Below, piece by piece: positions 1 through 9,895 of a stretch of 64,000 nucleotides of DNA. This DNA comes from Eubacterium sp. (GTDB taxonomy: Bacteria; Bacillota; Clostridia; Acetivibrionales; DSM-1351). The position numbers and the translations under genes were made by a program. The notes beneath the pieces were generated by a model, which had not been told where the DNA came from, ran no database searches, and saw only the letters and a program-made list of their open reading frames with translations. Position 1 is the first letter of the stretch; each line of letters starts with the position of its first letter. Where the stretch lies: contig JAQSXC010000009.1 in assembly GCA_029266335.1 (NCBI GenBank), positions 38,144 to 102,143 on the forward strand, written 5' to 3'.

Positions 1-135
1 TTATCATATTAAATATAAAAAACCAAAAGACATGAGCAAATAATAGAAACTGTTTTCTTGAAAGGCGCATTTGAGAACAGCTCCTTGAAAAATGAAAGGC
101 TATTATTTATTCATTCTTAAAAAGGAGAGGTTTAA

Positions 136-1578
136 ATGAAAAGCATATTTAAGAAAAGTATGTCACTCCTGCTTGCACTGGGAATTACGGCATCTCTGGC
201 GGCAGGATGCGGATCACAGCCGGCGGCCACAACAACTGCAGCCGGGTCAACAGCAGTGGGCAGCACGGCTGCAACAGATACTCAGGCGGCTGCAAGCAGT
301 TCTGACGGCAAAAAAGAATTTGCCAACAAGGAACTTAATATTGCAGTATTCCAGGGGGCTTACGGAAGAGATTTCTGGGACGCGGCAGCTGCAAAATTCA
401 TGGAACAGTATCCGGGAACCAAGATAAATATTACTGCCAATGCAAAACTTGGTGAAATGATTAAACCGAGTATAGTAGCCGGAAACCCTCCGGATTTCAT
501 TTATCTGAATGATGGCGACCCATCCGGTGTAACCAAAGGTTTGATAAAAGACAAGGCGATTTTGGACATAACAGATGTATTTGACAGCATTGCTCTTGAC
601 AAGGATTCAAAAATAAGAGATCTAATTCTTCCGGGCTTTCTTGAGACCTCTTACTGTACACCATACGGAGACGGCAAGATATACCTTGCACCTTACAACT
701 ACGGTGTAATGGGATTATGGTATAACAAAGACTATTTTGACAAAAAAGGTTATTCCGCTCCGAAAACCTGGGACGAATTCTTTGCTTTGAATGATAAGGC
801 AAAGACCGATGGAAGGTCATTATTTACATACCAGGGAATCTATCCGGGATATCTTGAGGAAGTACTCATACCGGCCTTCTATGCAGCCGGAGGTCAGCAG
901 GCAGTTGATGACTTTACAAGCTACAAGGAAGGTTTCTGGAAGTCAGAAGCAGCTACAAAGACCATGGATATATTCTCAAAGATTGCAAATACCGACAATG
1001 CTCTCATGAAGGGAACTGTAGCACTCAACCATACTCAGGCTCAAACGGCATTTATGCAGGGGAAATCTATGTTCTGTGTAAATGGAAACTGGTTTGAAGG
1101 TGAAATGAAGGACGCTCCAAGAGAAGACGGTTTCCAGTTTGGTTTTGCAGGAGTACCGGACTTTAATGCTGGAGATCCCACAATCGCACTTGTTAGTGTA
1201 GAGCAAATGTATATTCCGGCAAAATCCAAAAATCCAGAACTTGCAAAAGAATTTATGAAGTTCATATATACTGATACTTCAGTGAAGTTGAACGGTGAAA
1301 AAGCCAAAGCAGTAATGGCTGTCAAGGGTGCAACCGACATGGTAAAAGACTATATTACTCCATCCTCGTATAACTGTTTCAAAGCGGTTGAGCAGGGAAT
1401 GAAGCCTGTTGTGGCAGCTTTGAAGCCTGTTGCAAACGGAAGCAAGATCAATATTTCCGATGAAATCTATAAACCTTTCTCAAGCATAATGAACAAGCAG
1501 ATGACAGTTCAGGAATATGCCGACAAGCTGGAAAAAGTCTATGCAAAAGTCAGGGATGAACTGGCAAAAGCTCAGTAA
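136..1578 (+). CDS. Sugar ABC transporter substrate-binding lipoprotein (family 1 extracellular solute-binding protein)
   Basis: Signal peptide with lipobox (LAAGC), Ser/Thr/Ala linker, SBP-like sequence; followed by two permease genes. Confidence 0.93.
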   Translation: MKSIFKKSMSLLLALGITASLAAGCGSQPAATTTAAGSTAVGSTAATDTQAAASSSDGKKEFANKELNIAVFQGAYGRDFWDAAAAKFMEQYPGTKINITANAKLGEMIKPSIVAGNPPDFIYLNDGDPSGVTKGLIKDKAILDITDVFDSIALDKDSKIRDLILPGFLETSYCTPYGDGKIYLAPYNYGVMGLWYNKDYFDKKGYSAPKTWDEFFALNDKAKTDGRSLFTYQGIYPGYLEEVLIPAFYAAGGQQAVDDFTSYKEGFWKSEAATKTMDIFSKIANTDNALMKGTVALNHTQAQTAFMQGKSMFCVNGNWFEGEMKDAPREDGFQFGFAGVPDFNAGDPTIALVSVEQMYIPAKSKNPELAKEFMKFIYTDTSVKLNGEKAKAVMAVKGATDMVKDYITPSSYNCFKAVEQGMKPVVAALKPVANGSKINISDEIYKPFSSIMNKQMTVQEYADKLEKVYAKVRDELAKAQ

Positions 1579-1599
1579 GAAAATAGATGCTCCAATAAG

Positions 1600-1635
1600 T
1601 TATAACCGGAGAGGAAATGTCTTCTCCGGTTATAA
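1600..1635 (+). terminator. Intercistronic hairpin (TTATAACCGGAGA / TCTCCGGTTATAA), likely attenuator or mRNA-stabilising stem
   Basis: Perfect 13-bp inverted repeat directly after the SBP stop codon and before the permease; no strong T tract. Confidence 0.6.
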
Positions 1636-1770
1636 TGAGGCATTAGTTTTTCAAGATGGCTTTTGGGACACCTTAGCCTCGTTGAAATGCGCTAAGGTTA
1701 GAAATTTTTATATAGCCGGAAAATTTTCTTGAATCTTTGCGTTATATATTAAAATAGGGTGTGAACATTA

Positions 1771-2658
1771 ATGAATAAGAATATTAAAAGAAATCTATTT
1801 CTTGCAGCATGTATCCTTCCTTCCCTGATTCTTTTTGCAATATTCATCATATATCCAACCGTAAGAGTTTTTATCAGCTCTCTATATGAGGACAGTGGGC
1901 TGGGAAACGCCTCGAGATTTATCGGGTTCGATAACTTTAAAGCAATGTTTCAGGATGAAGTTTTCTACATAGCACTGAAAAATACCGGTTTCCTGATGAT
2001 AGTATCCGGAATTCCCACTATACTTTTTGCTTTGTTTTTTGCAGGTATGCTGACCTCGGGAAAAATAAGAGAGAGTAATTTCTACAGAATTGTTTTTTTC
2101 TTCCCCAGCATACTATCCTTTGTTGTAATTGCCATTCTATGGTCGTTTATATACCATCCTACCATGGGTGTTATAAATCCTGTTCTGCAGCTTCTGGGAA
2201 AGGGAGATCTTGACCTGGCCGTTTTGGGAAACAAAAACACTGTCATGTGGGGCATAGCAGTTACAATGATATGGCAGGCGGCAGGGTATTATATGGTAAT
2301 GTACATAGCCGGAATTGACGGTATATCAAAAGAACTGTATGAAGCAGCTGAAATTGACGGTGCAACAGGCATACAAAGTTTCTGGTCAATTACCATACCT
2401 CTCTTATGGGATATCATAAAGACCACAATAATATTTGCCATAAACGGAGTTATTACCAACAGCTTTACCATTGTCAGAGTAATGACGGACGGGGGACCTG
2501 ACAGAGATTCCGAAGTACTTCTGACCTTTATGTATAAACATGCAATGAACGCCAGCTTCGGATATGCTATGGCTATAGCAGTATTCGTATTCACAGTCTC
2601 TATCATTTTATCTGTAATAAGCAACAGGGTAACGGGTAGAGAAGCCACAGAATATTAA
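1771..2658 (+). CDS. Sugar ABC transporter permease (MalF/UgpA type)
   Basis: Multi-TM protein with EAAEIDGATGIQSFWSITIPLL permease motif. Confidence 0.93.
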   Translation: MNKNIKRNLFLAACILPSLILFAIFIIYPTVRVFISSLYEDSGLGNASRFIGFDNFKAMFQDEVFYIALKNTGFLMIVSGIPTILFALFFAGMLTSGKIRESNFYRIVFFFPSILSFVVIAILWSFIYHPTMGVINPVLQLLGKGDLDLAVLGNKNTVMWGIAVTMIWQAAGYYMVMYIAGIDGISKELYEAAEIDGATGIQSFWSITIPLLWDIIKTTIIFAINGVITNSFTIVRVMTDGGPDRDSEVLLTFMYKHAMNASFGYAMAIAVFVFTVSIILSVISNRVTGREATEY

Positions 2659-2765
2659 TCGAGGTGAAAGGTTGATAAATTTTCAATAATAAATAAAGGA
2701 GGTACCGAGCCCATGCTATTTCTATCATTGCATTTCGTGCAAAATGCTGGGCATGGGGGATATTT

Positions 2766-3614
2766 ATGAAAAATAGCAGGAGTTTATATAATAAAATCAT
2801 TGGAGCTGTATTCAGAATTGTTTTGCTGGTGAACACAATAATGGTAATTTATCCTTTGTTATGGACTGTTCTGACGTCCTTTAAGACCAATACGGAAATT
2901 ATGGATAATCCGTGGCTGCTGCCAAAGGGTATCAACCTGGAAAATTATATTACGGCATTTACAAAAGCAAACATAGGCGGATATTCCGTCAACTCCATTT
3001 TGGTTACTGTAGGTTCTATTTTTCTGCTGGTTGTAATGGCGGTGTCTTCCTCCTATGCACTGGCACGATATGAGTTTCCTTTCAGAAAGTTTATTAAGAA
3101 CATATATATGGGCGGTATCTTCATACAAATTACATTCATAATAATTCCGCTCTTTCTATTAATGACGAAGCTCCACATGAATGATAACCGTTTCTGGCTT
3201 TCACTGGTATATGCAGTATCGCAGCTCCCGTTTTCTGTTTATCTGCTTATAAGCTTCATGAAGGGAATCCCAAAAGATTATGAAAATTCAGCCATGATAG
3301 ACGGATGTGGTTATGCCGGGGCATTTATCAGAATTATTGTCCCCCTTGTGAAACCAGGAATTATCACAGTGGTTATATTCAGTTTCTTTGCATTCTGGAA
3401 TGAGTTTCCGCTGGCAATGACACTTATTTCTTCAGACAGTAAAAAAACACTGCCTATTGGCCTGGCAAATCTGATGGAGGTACAGCGTTATGCCACAGAT
3501 TGGGGAGCATTGTTTGCAGGGCTGGTAATAGTGCTGGTGCCTACAATCATAGTGTATATGCTGACGCAGGATAAGCTGACAAAAGGTATGCAATTGGGCG
3601 GTTTAAAAGGCTGA
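2766..3614 (+). CDS. Carbohydrate ABC transporter permease (MalG/UgpE type)
   Basis: Multi-TM protein, MIDGCGYAGAFIRIIVPLVKPG motif, adjacent to the first permease. Confidence 0.93.
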   Translation: MKNSRSLYNKIIGAVFRIVLLVNTIMVIYPLLWTVLTSFKTNTEIMDNPWLLPKGINLENYITAFTKANIGGYSVNSILVTVGSIFLLVVMAVSSSYALARYEFPFRKFIKNIYMGGIFIQITFIIIPLFLLMTKLHMNDNRFWLSLVYAVSQLPFSVYLLISFMKGIPKDYENSAMIDGCGYAGAFIRIIVPLVKPGIITVVIFSFFAFWNEFPLAMTLISSDSKKTLPIGLANLMEVQRYATDWGALFAGLVIVLVPTIIVYMLTQDKLTKGMQLGGLKG

Positions 3615-3752
3615 TATGAAAACTTAAATAATGGTATTTATTACTTGGAAAATTATTAAATAACATATAAACAGATGGATGAGGAGTAAATAATCATTAA
3701 TTTTGAGGCCGCAATGCGGCTCAAAGCCATAACCTGGCTCATGGAGGTAAAA

Positions 3753-5912
3753 ATGACTAAAAATCCCGGAAGGGTTACACTTCCCGCAGAAAAGGGAATG
3801 GAAGAGGAAATTCTCAGAATAGCTGAAAAATGGGGCGTAGATGCGGTGCGCGACAGTGACGGTACAAAACTTTCAGACGAAATCCTAAACATGGGTTTTG
3901 ATATATACTCGACCTTATGTCTTATAAGAGAAGACAATGCTTGGACCAAAGCAAACAGGGACTGCCTGCAGCAGACATATTTGCTGTCGGAACCGGTTAT
4001 TGCTGCCGGGAACACAATTAAAGTGGATTTAATGAAAGGGTACTTTTCGGAACAATTTCAGATAGACAGTGTACATGATCCAAAGATCTGGTGGGAGGTT
4101 ATCGACCGTACAACGGGAGATATTGTTCCTGCAGCTCAATGGGCTTTTGAAAAGGATGCGGGCATTGTTACTATAAATAACGCATTGCCATGGCACAAAT
4201 ATACCGTAAGTTTTCTGGCCTGCCAGATATGGGAGCCTGTTTCCATGTACAACCATATAACCAATCAATGGAAGGAAGAACACAGGCTGCCCGTTGATCC
4301 AAGGCATCCAAAGGCCAGGAAACATTTGCTGGAGGTGCTGGAAAAATGGCTTGAAGAGCACCCGGGAACCGATATTGTGAGGTTTACGACCTTTTTCTAT
4401 AATTTTGATCTCATTTATAATGAGAACGGAAGAGAACGTCAGGTTGACTGGTTTGGCTATTTAAGCTGTGTGAGCCCTTCGGCCCTGCAGAATTTTAAAA
4501 AAGAATATGGTTACCGGCTCAGACCGGAGGATTTTATAGACAATGGTTATTACAATACGCCGTTTAAGGTTCCATCAGGCAATTATCTGGACTGGATGGA
4601 TTTTAACCAGAAATTTATTGCCGGCTTTGCAAAGGAATGCGTTGATATGGTTCACAAAGCAGGTAAAAAGGCAATTATGTTTTTGGGTGACCATTGGGCA
4701 GGAACTGAGCCCTATGGGAAATATTTCGGTGAAATAGGTCTGGATGCCGTAGTTGGAGCGGCCGGTGATGGCGTAACCACAAGAATGATTTCAGATATAC
4801 CTGTAAAAGCAACAGAAGCAAGATTTTACCCATATTTCTTTCCTGATATTTTTTATAAGGGAGGCAATCCGGTAAAGGAATCAATGGAAGTCTGGAGGAA
4901 ATCCAGAAGGGCGTTGCTGAGAAAACCAACCGATAGAATGGGCTATGGGGGGTATCTGAGTCTGGCGGCTGCATTCCCTGATTTTGTAGAACATATAGGT
5001 CAGGTATGTGACGAGTTCAGAAGGATTCATCAAATGGCAAGGGGAACAAAACCATTGAGTGCTCCTTTCAAGGTTGCGGTTCTTAATGCATGGGGACATA
5101 TCAGGACCTGGATGACTCATCAGGTAGCCCATTCACTGTGGAATCAAAGGTGTTATTCCTACCTTGGAATCATGGAGGCACTGGCAGGCCTGCCTTTTGA
5201 TCTGGAATTCATCAGCTTCGAGGATATAAGACAAAACGGAATTTCTGAAGATACAGGAGTAATAATCAATGCCGGTGATGCCGGAACATCGTGGAGCGGT
5301 GCAGAATACTGGAAGGATGAAGAAATTGTAACAGCCATCAGAAGCTGGGTATATAACGGAGGAGGCTTTATAGGTGTCGGCGAACCTTCTGCTTATGAAT
5401 ATAACGGTTCCTTTTTTCAATTAAGCGATGTTTTGGGTGTTCAGAAGGAAACAGGGTATTCGGTAAGTCATAATAAACCTAGTATATCTGTTGCAGAAAA
5501 GCATTTTATAACTGCCGATATAAAAAATCCCATAGATTTTGGTGAAGGGATGAACTGTATATATAAGTGTTCCGATTCGGTGGAGGTTCTTGCGCTTAAC
5601 AACCTGAGCTGCTCTCTGACAGTAAATGGTTACGGGAATGGCCGTTCTGTATATATTGCGGGTCTACCCTTTAATATGGAGAACACCAGACTTTTATCAA
5701 GGGCTATCTACTGGACGGCGCATAAGGAAGCTGAAATGCAGAATTGGTACAGTGACAATCCTGAAGTGGAATGTGCAGTTTATCCTGAGACCGGCTGTTT
5801 TGTTGCAGTGAATAACAGCGGCCAAAATCAATTGTCAAGTATATTAAAGCCGTCAGGTGACAGAATAGCAGTCCAACTGGAGCCGATGGGCTACAAATGG
5901 TTTGAAATTTAG
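3753..5912 (+). CDS. 1,3-beta-galactosyl-N-acetylhexosamine phosphorylase (GH112, galacto-N-biose/lacto-N-biose phosphorylase)
   Basis: Family-typical N-terminus GRVTLPAEKGMEEEILRIAEKWGVDAVRDSDGTKLSDEI; ORF track starts at 3714 but GGAGG lies before ATG 3753. Confidence 0.9.
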   Translation: MTKNPGRVTLPAEKGMEEEILRIAEKWGVDAVRDSDGTKLSDEILNMGFDIYSTLCLIREDNAWTKANRDCLQQTYLLSEPVIAAGNTIKVDLMKGYFSEQFQIDSVHDPKIWWEVIDRTTGDIVPAAQWAFEKDAGIVTINNALPWHKYTVSFLACQIWEPVSMYNHITNQWKEEHRLPVDPRHPKARKHLLEVLEKWLEEHPGTDIVRFTTFFYNFDLIYNENGRERQVDWFGYLSCVSPSALQNFKKEYGYRLRPEDFIDNGYYNTPFKVPSGNYLDWMDFNQKFIAGFAKECVDMVHKAGKKAIMFLGDHWAGTEPYGKYFGEIGLDAVVGAAGDGVTTRMISDIPVKATEARFYPYFFPDIFYKGGNPVKESMEVWRKSRRALLRKPTDRMGYGGYLSLAAAFPDFVEHIGQVCDEFRRIHQMARGTKPLSAPFKVAVLNAWGHIRTWMTHQVAHSLWNQRCYSYLGIMEALAGLPFDLEFISFEDIRQNGISEDTGVIINAGDAGTSWSGAEYWKDEEIVTAIRSWVYNGGGFIGVGEPSAYEYNGSFFQLSDVLGVQKETGYSVSHNKPSISVAEKHFITADIKNPIDFGEGMNCIYKCSDSVEVLALNNLSCSLTVNGYGNGRSVYIAGLPFNMENTRLLSRAIYWTAHKEAEMQNWYSDNPEVECAVYPETGCFVAVNNSGQNQLSSILKPSGDRIAVQLEPMGYKWFEI

Positions 5913-5969
5913 TATTAAAGTTATGTATCAATATTAAAGTTATGTATTAGTATTAAAGTCAGGTATATA
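5911..5969. repeat. Three tandem ~18-21 bp units (RTATTAAAGTTATGTATYA-like) overlapping the GH112 stop
   Basis: AGTATTAAAGTTATGTATCA / ATATTAAAGTTATGTATT / AGTATTAAAGTCAGGTATATA read directly. Confidence 0.8.
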
Positions 5970-6020
5970 ACATGAGCCCTGTTGTGGGAGCTCATGTCAT
6001 GGCTTTTACAGGAGGTTTTA

Positions 6021-7466
6021 ATGGATGATTTTATTATAAAGGCTGCGGGAGTTCTGCCGTCGGAACGGCAATATGTGTGGCAGCAGATGGAGTTTTATGC
6101 TTTCATCCATTTTACGGTCAATACTTTTACAGACCGTGAGTGGGGCTATGGTGATGAAGCTCCGGCCATATTTAATCCTCCGGCACTCAATGCGGACCAG
6201 TGGGCCGAGACATGCAGAGCTGCTGGAATGAAGGGGCTGATTCTCACCTGCAAGCATCATGACGGCTTTTGTCTCTGGCCCAGCAGATTTACCGGGCATT
6301 CGGTAAAAAACAGTCCCTGGAAAGACGGGAAAGGTGATGTGGTAAGGGAAGTCTCGGATGCATGCCGGAGAGCCGGACTGAAATTCGGAATTTATATTTC
6401 TCCCTGGGACAGGCATGAAAAAACCTATGGAGATTCCGAGGCATACAACCGGTATTTTATTAATCAGCTTACTGAGCTTTTAACCGGCTATGGAGATATC
6501 TTCTGCGTATGGTTTGATGGTGCCTGCGGTGAGGGACCAAACGGAAAAAGACAGATATATGACTGGGAGGCCTACTATAAAATTATCAGAGAACTGCAGC
6601 CGCAAGCTGTTATAAGTGTTTGCGGACCTGATGTCCGATGGTGCGGCAATGAAGCAGGCCACTGCCGTAAATCCGAGTGGAGTGTTGTTCCAAGGGAACT
6701 TCAGGATGCAGAAAAAATAGCCGGGAAATCTCAAAAGGCTGATGACGGGGAATTCTCCAAACTTATAAATTCAATGGAGCAGGATCTGGGAAGCAGGGCA
6801 GCAATAAAAAATGCATCTGAGCTTATATGGTATCCCGCCGAAGTAAATACATCCACACGGCCGGGCTGGTTCTACCATTCGGCAGAAGATCACAGTGTAA
6901 AGACTGCGGAACAGCTGCTGAAGGTATATTTGAATTCGGTGGGCGGAAATTCCTGCTTTCTGCTAAATATTCCACCTGACGGCAGAGGCTTGATACATGA
7001 AAATGATGTTGCAGTACTTGAAAAATTAGGTGGTACAATAAAGAAAACTTTTTGTGAAAACCTGGCGGCCAAAGCTGTTGCAACCGCATCAGAAAGCCTG
7101 AACGATGCTCACCTTCCAGATAACATCTTAAGTGAAAATAAAGATTCCTTCTGGCGTCCGGCAGCAGGCACAGAGGCAGCTGAACTGGTGCTCACACTGG
7201 AATCTGAAAAAACCTTCAACATTATTGTATTAAAGGAAAATATAAGTTACTCCGGTCAGCATGTGGAAAGCTTCACTCTGGAGGTTTTGCAGAACGGCTG
7301 CTGGATGCGGGTTTTTGAAGGTACCGTGATCGGTTATAAACGGATATGCTGCTTTAACAAGATAAGTGCAAGTGGTATCCGCTTGAAGATTACAGCTTCA
7401 AGGCTATTTCCTACAATCGAATACCTGGGGGTTTTCCTTTCAGAAGTCGAATTATCAGGTATGTAA
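6021..7466 (+). CDS. Alpha-L-fucosidase (GH29), no signal peptide
   Basis: MEFYAFIHFTVNTFTDREWGYGDEAPAIFNP...LILTCKHHDGFCLWPS motif; GGAGG before ATG 6021. Confidence 0.9.
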   Translation: MDDFIIKAAGVLPSERQYVWQQMEFYAFIHFTVNTFTDREWGYGDEAPAIFNPPALNADQWAETCRAAGMKGLILTCKHHDGFCLWPSRFTGHSVKNSPWKDGKGDVVREVSDACRRAGLKFGIYISPWDRHEKTYGDSEAYNRYFINQLTELLTGYGDIFCVWFDGACGEGPNGKRQIYDWEAYYKIIRELQPQAVISVCGPDVRWCGNEAGHCRKSEWSVVPRELQDAEKIAGKSQKADDGEFSKLINSMEQDLGSRAAIKNASELIWYPAEVNTSTRPGWFYHSAEDHSVKTAEQLLKVYLNSVGGNSCFLLNIPPDGRGLIHENDVAVLEKLGGTIKKTFCENLAAKAVATASESLNDAHLPDNILSENKDSFWRPAAGTEAAELVLTLESEKTFNIIVLKENISYSGQHVESFTLEVLQNGCWMRVFEGTVIGYKRICCFNKISASGIRLKITASRLFPTIEYLGVFLSEVELSGM

Positions 7467-7499
7467 CGAGCATCGAAAAATGGAATTGTAAAAAAATAC

Positions 7500-7543
7500 A
7501 AAAAGCAGGTCAGTGCAGATAATTGCAATGACCTGCTTTTTAT
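7500..7543 (+). terminator. Rho-independent terminator
   Basis: AAAAAGCAGGTCA...TGACCTGCTTTTT. Confidence 0.85.
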
Positions 7544-7713
7544 AAATATTAATAAGTTCCGTTCCATTGAGAAGAATATTATTTGATGAATTTGTACTCT
7601 ATGACAATTGATATATGGAAAATTGTATGTTATTCTATTATGAATTTAATCGATAAAATCAGTGTATATGACATTGAAAATGCTGGCTTTGAAGTCTCAG
7701 GCTTCAGCTGTGG

Positions 7714-9156
7714 ATGGAGGATTACATGGAACTTATTCAATATAAAAACCGGGGATTAATACTGATAAACATTGTGCTGCTGACTTTTATGGCATGTCTT
7801 GACAGCAGCATAGTAAATGTTGCTCTGCCTGTTATGGCCGATTACTTCAACGTTGGAATGAATTCAATATCAGTAATAGTTTCCACTTATCTTATAGCAA
7901 TATCTGCAACAATCCTTATCTTTGGAAGATTGGGAGACATCAAAGGGACAGTCAGGATTTTTAAAATAGGTATTGTTATTTTTACTATAGGGTCTTTATT
8001 GTGTGCCATAGCAAACTCTCTTAATTTGTTGATATTTGCCAGAATAATTCAGGCAGTGGGTGCTGCAGCTTACATGGCAACAAATCAGGGTATCATAACC
8101 AGAGTTTTTCCAGCAGGCGAAAGGGGAAAAGCCCTGGGTATAACAGGTTCGTTTGTAGCCCTGGGAACCCTGGTTGGTCCGCCTCTGGGTGGTTTTATAG
8201 TTGATGCAGCCAGCTGGCAATATATCTTTCTGATTAATATCCCGATTGGTATTTTTGCTTTTATACTGGGAATGAAGATCCTGCCGAGGGATGAAGAAAG
8301 CAAAAAGGCCAGATTTGATATAAAGGGTGCTGCATTGTTCCTGATTTTTATAGTTGCATTGTTTGCAGCACTGTTGGTGGGTGAAAAGGTCGGCTTTACC
8401 AACCCCTTGATTTTGGGAGGCTTTGGACTTGCAATAATTTCGTTTGTAATGTTCCTTAAGGTAGAAAACAGTGTAGACAGCCCCTTGCTTCAGTTGACGA
8501 TTTTTAAGAATCAGCTTTTTTCTCTGAGCATATTTTGCGGATTTTTACTTTTCGTAGCAATGAACTGCTCCAATATCATAATGCCTTTTTATCTTCAGGA
8601 TGTTATCAAGCTCTCCCCTTCAGTTGCCGGACTGTATCTTATGACATATCCGCTGGTACTTTTTGTAGTTGCACCAATAAGCGGTCATATTTCAGACAAG
8701 ATAGGGTCTGAGCTGCTTACCTTCATAGGGCTTATAATCTTTAGTTCGGGTTTCTTTTTCATTGCCACTTTAAATGAACATTTTGAGCCGGTGAAGCTGG
8801 TGGTTATTATTGCGGTAATGGCTCTTGGCAACGGGATGTTCCAGTCTCCCAACAATTCGCTGGTAATGTCTTCTGTTCCGCGGGAAAGGGTTGGTGTTGC
8901 AGGCAGTATAAATGCTCTGGTGCGTAATCTGGGCCTTGTTGTGGGGGTTTCTGTATCAACGCTTATCCTGTACGGGGTTATGAGCAGTAAATTGGGCTAT
9001 TCCGTTACCACCTTTGTTGCAGGCAAGGAGTCGGAATTTATATTTGCCATGCGTGTAACTTATATATGTGCAGGATTAATATCCTTTATAGGAGCTGCCT
9101 TGACAGCCTTCAGATTAATCCAGAAAAGAAGAAAAGGCCGTCCTAAGGAACAATAA
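7714..9156 (+). CDS. MFS transporter, DHA2/EmrB-QacA type
   Basis: 14-TM-like protein; LDSSIVNVALPVM and GRLGDIKG motifs. Confidence 0.9.
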   Translation: MEDYMELIQYKNRGLILINIVLLTFMACLDSSIVNVALPVMADYFNVGMNSISVIVSTYLIAISATILIFGRLGDIKGTVRIFKIGIVIFTIGSLLCAIANSLNLLIFARIIQAVGAAAYMATNQGIITRVFPAGERGKALGITGSFVALGTLVGPPLGGFIVDAASWQYIFLINIPIGIFAFILGMKILPRDEESKKARFDIKGAALFLIFIVALFAALLVGEKVGFTNPLILGGFGLAIISFVMFLKVENSVDSPLLQLTIFKNQLFSLSIFCGFLLFVAMNCSNIIMPFYLQDVIKLSPSVAGLYLMTYPLVLFVVAPISGHISDKIGSELLTFIGLIIFSSGFFFIATLNEHFEPVKLVVIIAVMALGNGMFQSPNNSLVMSSVPRERVGVAGSINALVRNLGLVVGVSVSTLILYGVMSSKLGYSVTTFVAGKESEFIFAMRVTYICAGLISFIGAALTAFRLIQKRRKGRPKEQ

Positions 9157-9184
9157 ACCTTAAGACAGCCACTAACCTTTAAAC

Positions 9185-9805
9185 TTATTTCAACAGCTCC
9201 AGCAAATCCTCCGGTGTCTTTAAAAAGTAGTCGGCATCAATATTATCGCAGTTATTTGAACCCCAACATGCCAGCGCGAATTTAACACCGGCGTTTTTAG
9301 CACATTGTCTGTCGAAAACGGTATCTCCTATATATATTGTTTCGGCAGGAGCTGCACCCAGCTTTTCCATTGCCTTAAGCAGAGGCTCGGCTTGGGGCTT
9401 GTGTAATGCCGTATCATTGGAGCATACCACAGCTTCAAAATTATCGATAAAACCATGCAGACATTTGTCTATTTTTATCTCATAGTCAGATCTGGAGGTA
9501 ACAACTCCAAGAGGAAGGTTCATAGTCTTGAGTTTTCCAAGCAATTCATAAATACCATCAAAGGCTTTACAGCGTTCAAAACCCTGAATCAGAAATTCAT
9601 AATAATCCTTCATAGCAGCTTCTATATCTGTAAAACCATACCTGGAAAGGGTTTGAGGAGTCGGAACCCCATAGCCTTCAAGAAGCTCCTCCTGAGTAAA
9701 ATATCTTCCGTGCTTTGCGAAAATAACACTTTGGTAGGCGAAATTGACAGCTTCCTCGGTATCTACCATTGTTCCGTCTACATCGAATACAACATATTTA
9801 AACAT
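9185..9805 (-). CDS. HAD-superfamily hydrolase (phosphoglycolate phosphatase-like)
   Basis: FDVDGTMVDTEEAV motif I; IGDTVFD motif IV; start taken at MFKYVV with SD GGAGG. Confidence 0.9.
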   Translation of the reverse strand: MFKYVVFDVDGTMVDTEEAVNFAYQSVIFAKHGRYFTQEELLEGYGVPTPQTLSRYGFTDIEAAMKDYYEFLIQGFERCKAFDGIYELLGKLKTMNLPLGVVTSRSDYEIKIDKCLHGFIDNFEAVVCSNDTALHKPQAEPLLKAMEKLGAAPAETIYIGDTVFDRQCAKNAGVKFALACWGSNNCDNIDADYFLKTPEDLLELLK

Positions 9806-9895
9806 TTTGGCCTCCGAAATATATTTCAAATAAGTATATTTAGTTGTTACTAACATTAACATATCTGATATTATAACATTAATGAGGCCTTCAGG

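Noticed and set aside
497-820. Antisense ORF inside the SBP gene (and many similar ORFs in the track, e.g. 4029-4361, 24211-24750, 32048-32578, 48589-49128)
   Set aside because: They lie opposite strongly supported genes, have no recognisable domain and lack a convincing SD; typical shadow ORFs.
3616-3700. Possible fourth copy of the palindromic element (AAATAATGGTATTTATTACTTGGAAAATTATTAAATAACATA)
   Set aside because: AT-rich similarity only; the diagnostic GGCATGATTAATAATAAAAC end is missing.
9130-9180. Inverted repeat GGCCGTCCTAAGG...CCTTAAGACAGCC as an operator
   Set aside because: Lies between convergent genes at the 3' end of the MFS gene; best explained as a bidirectional terminator.
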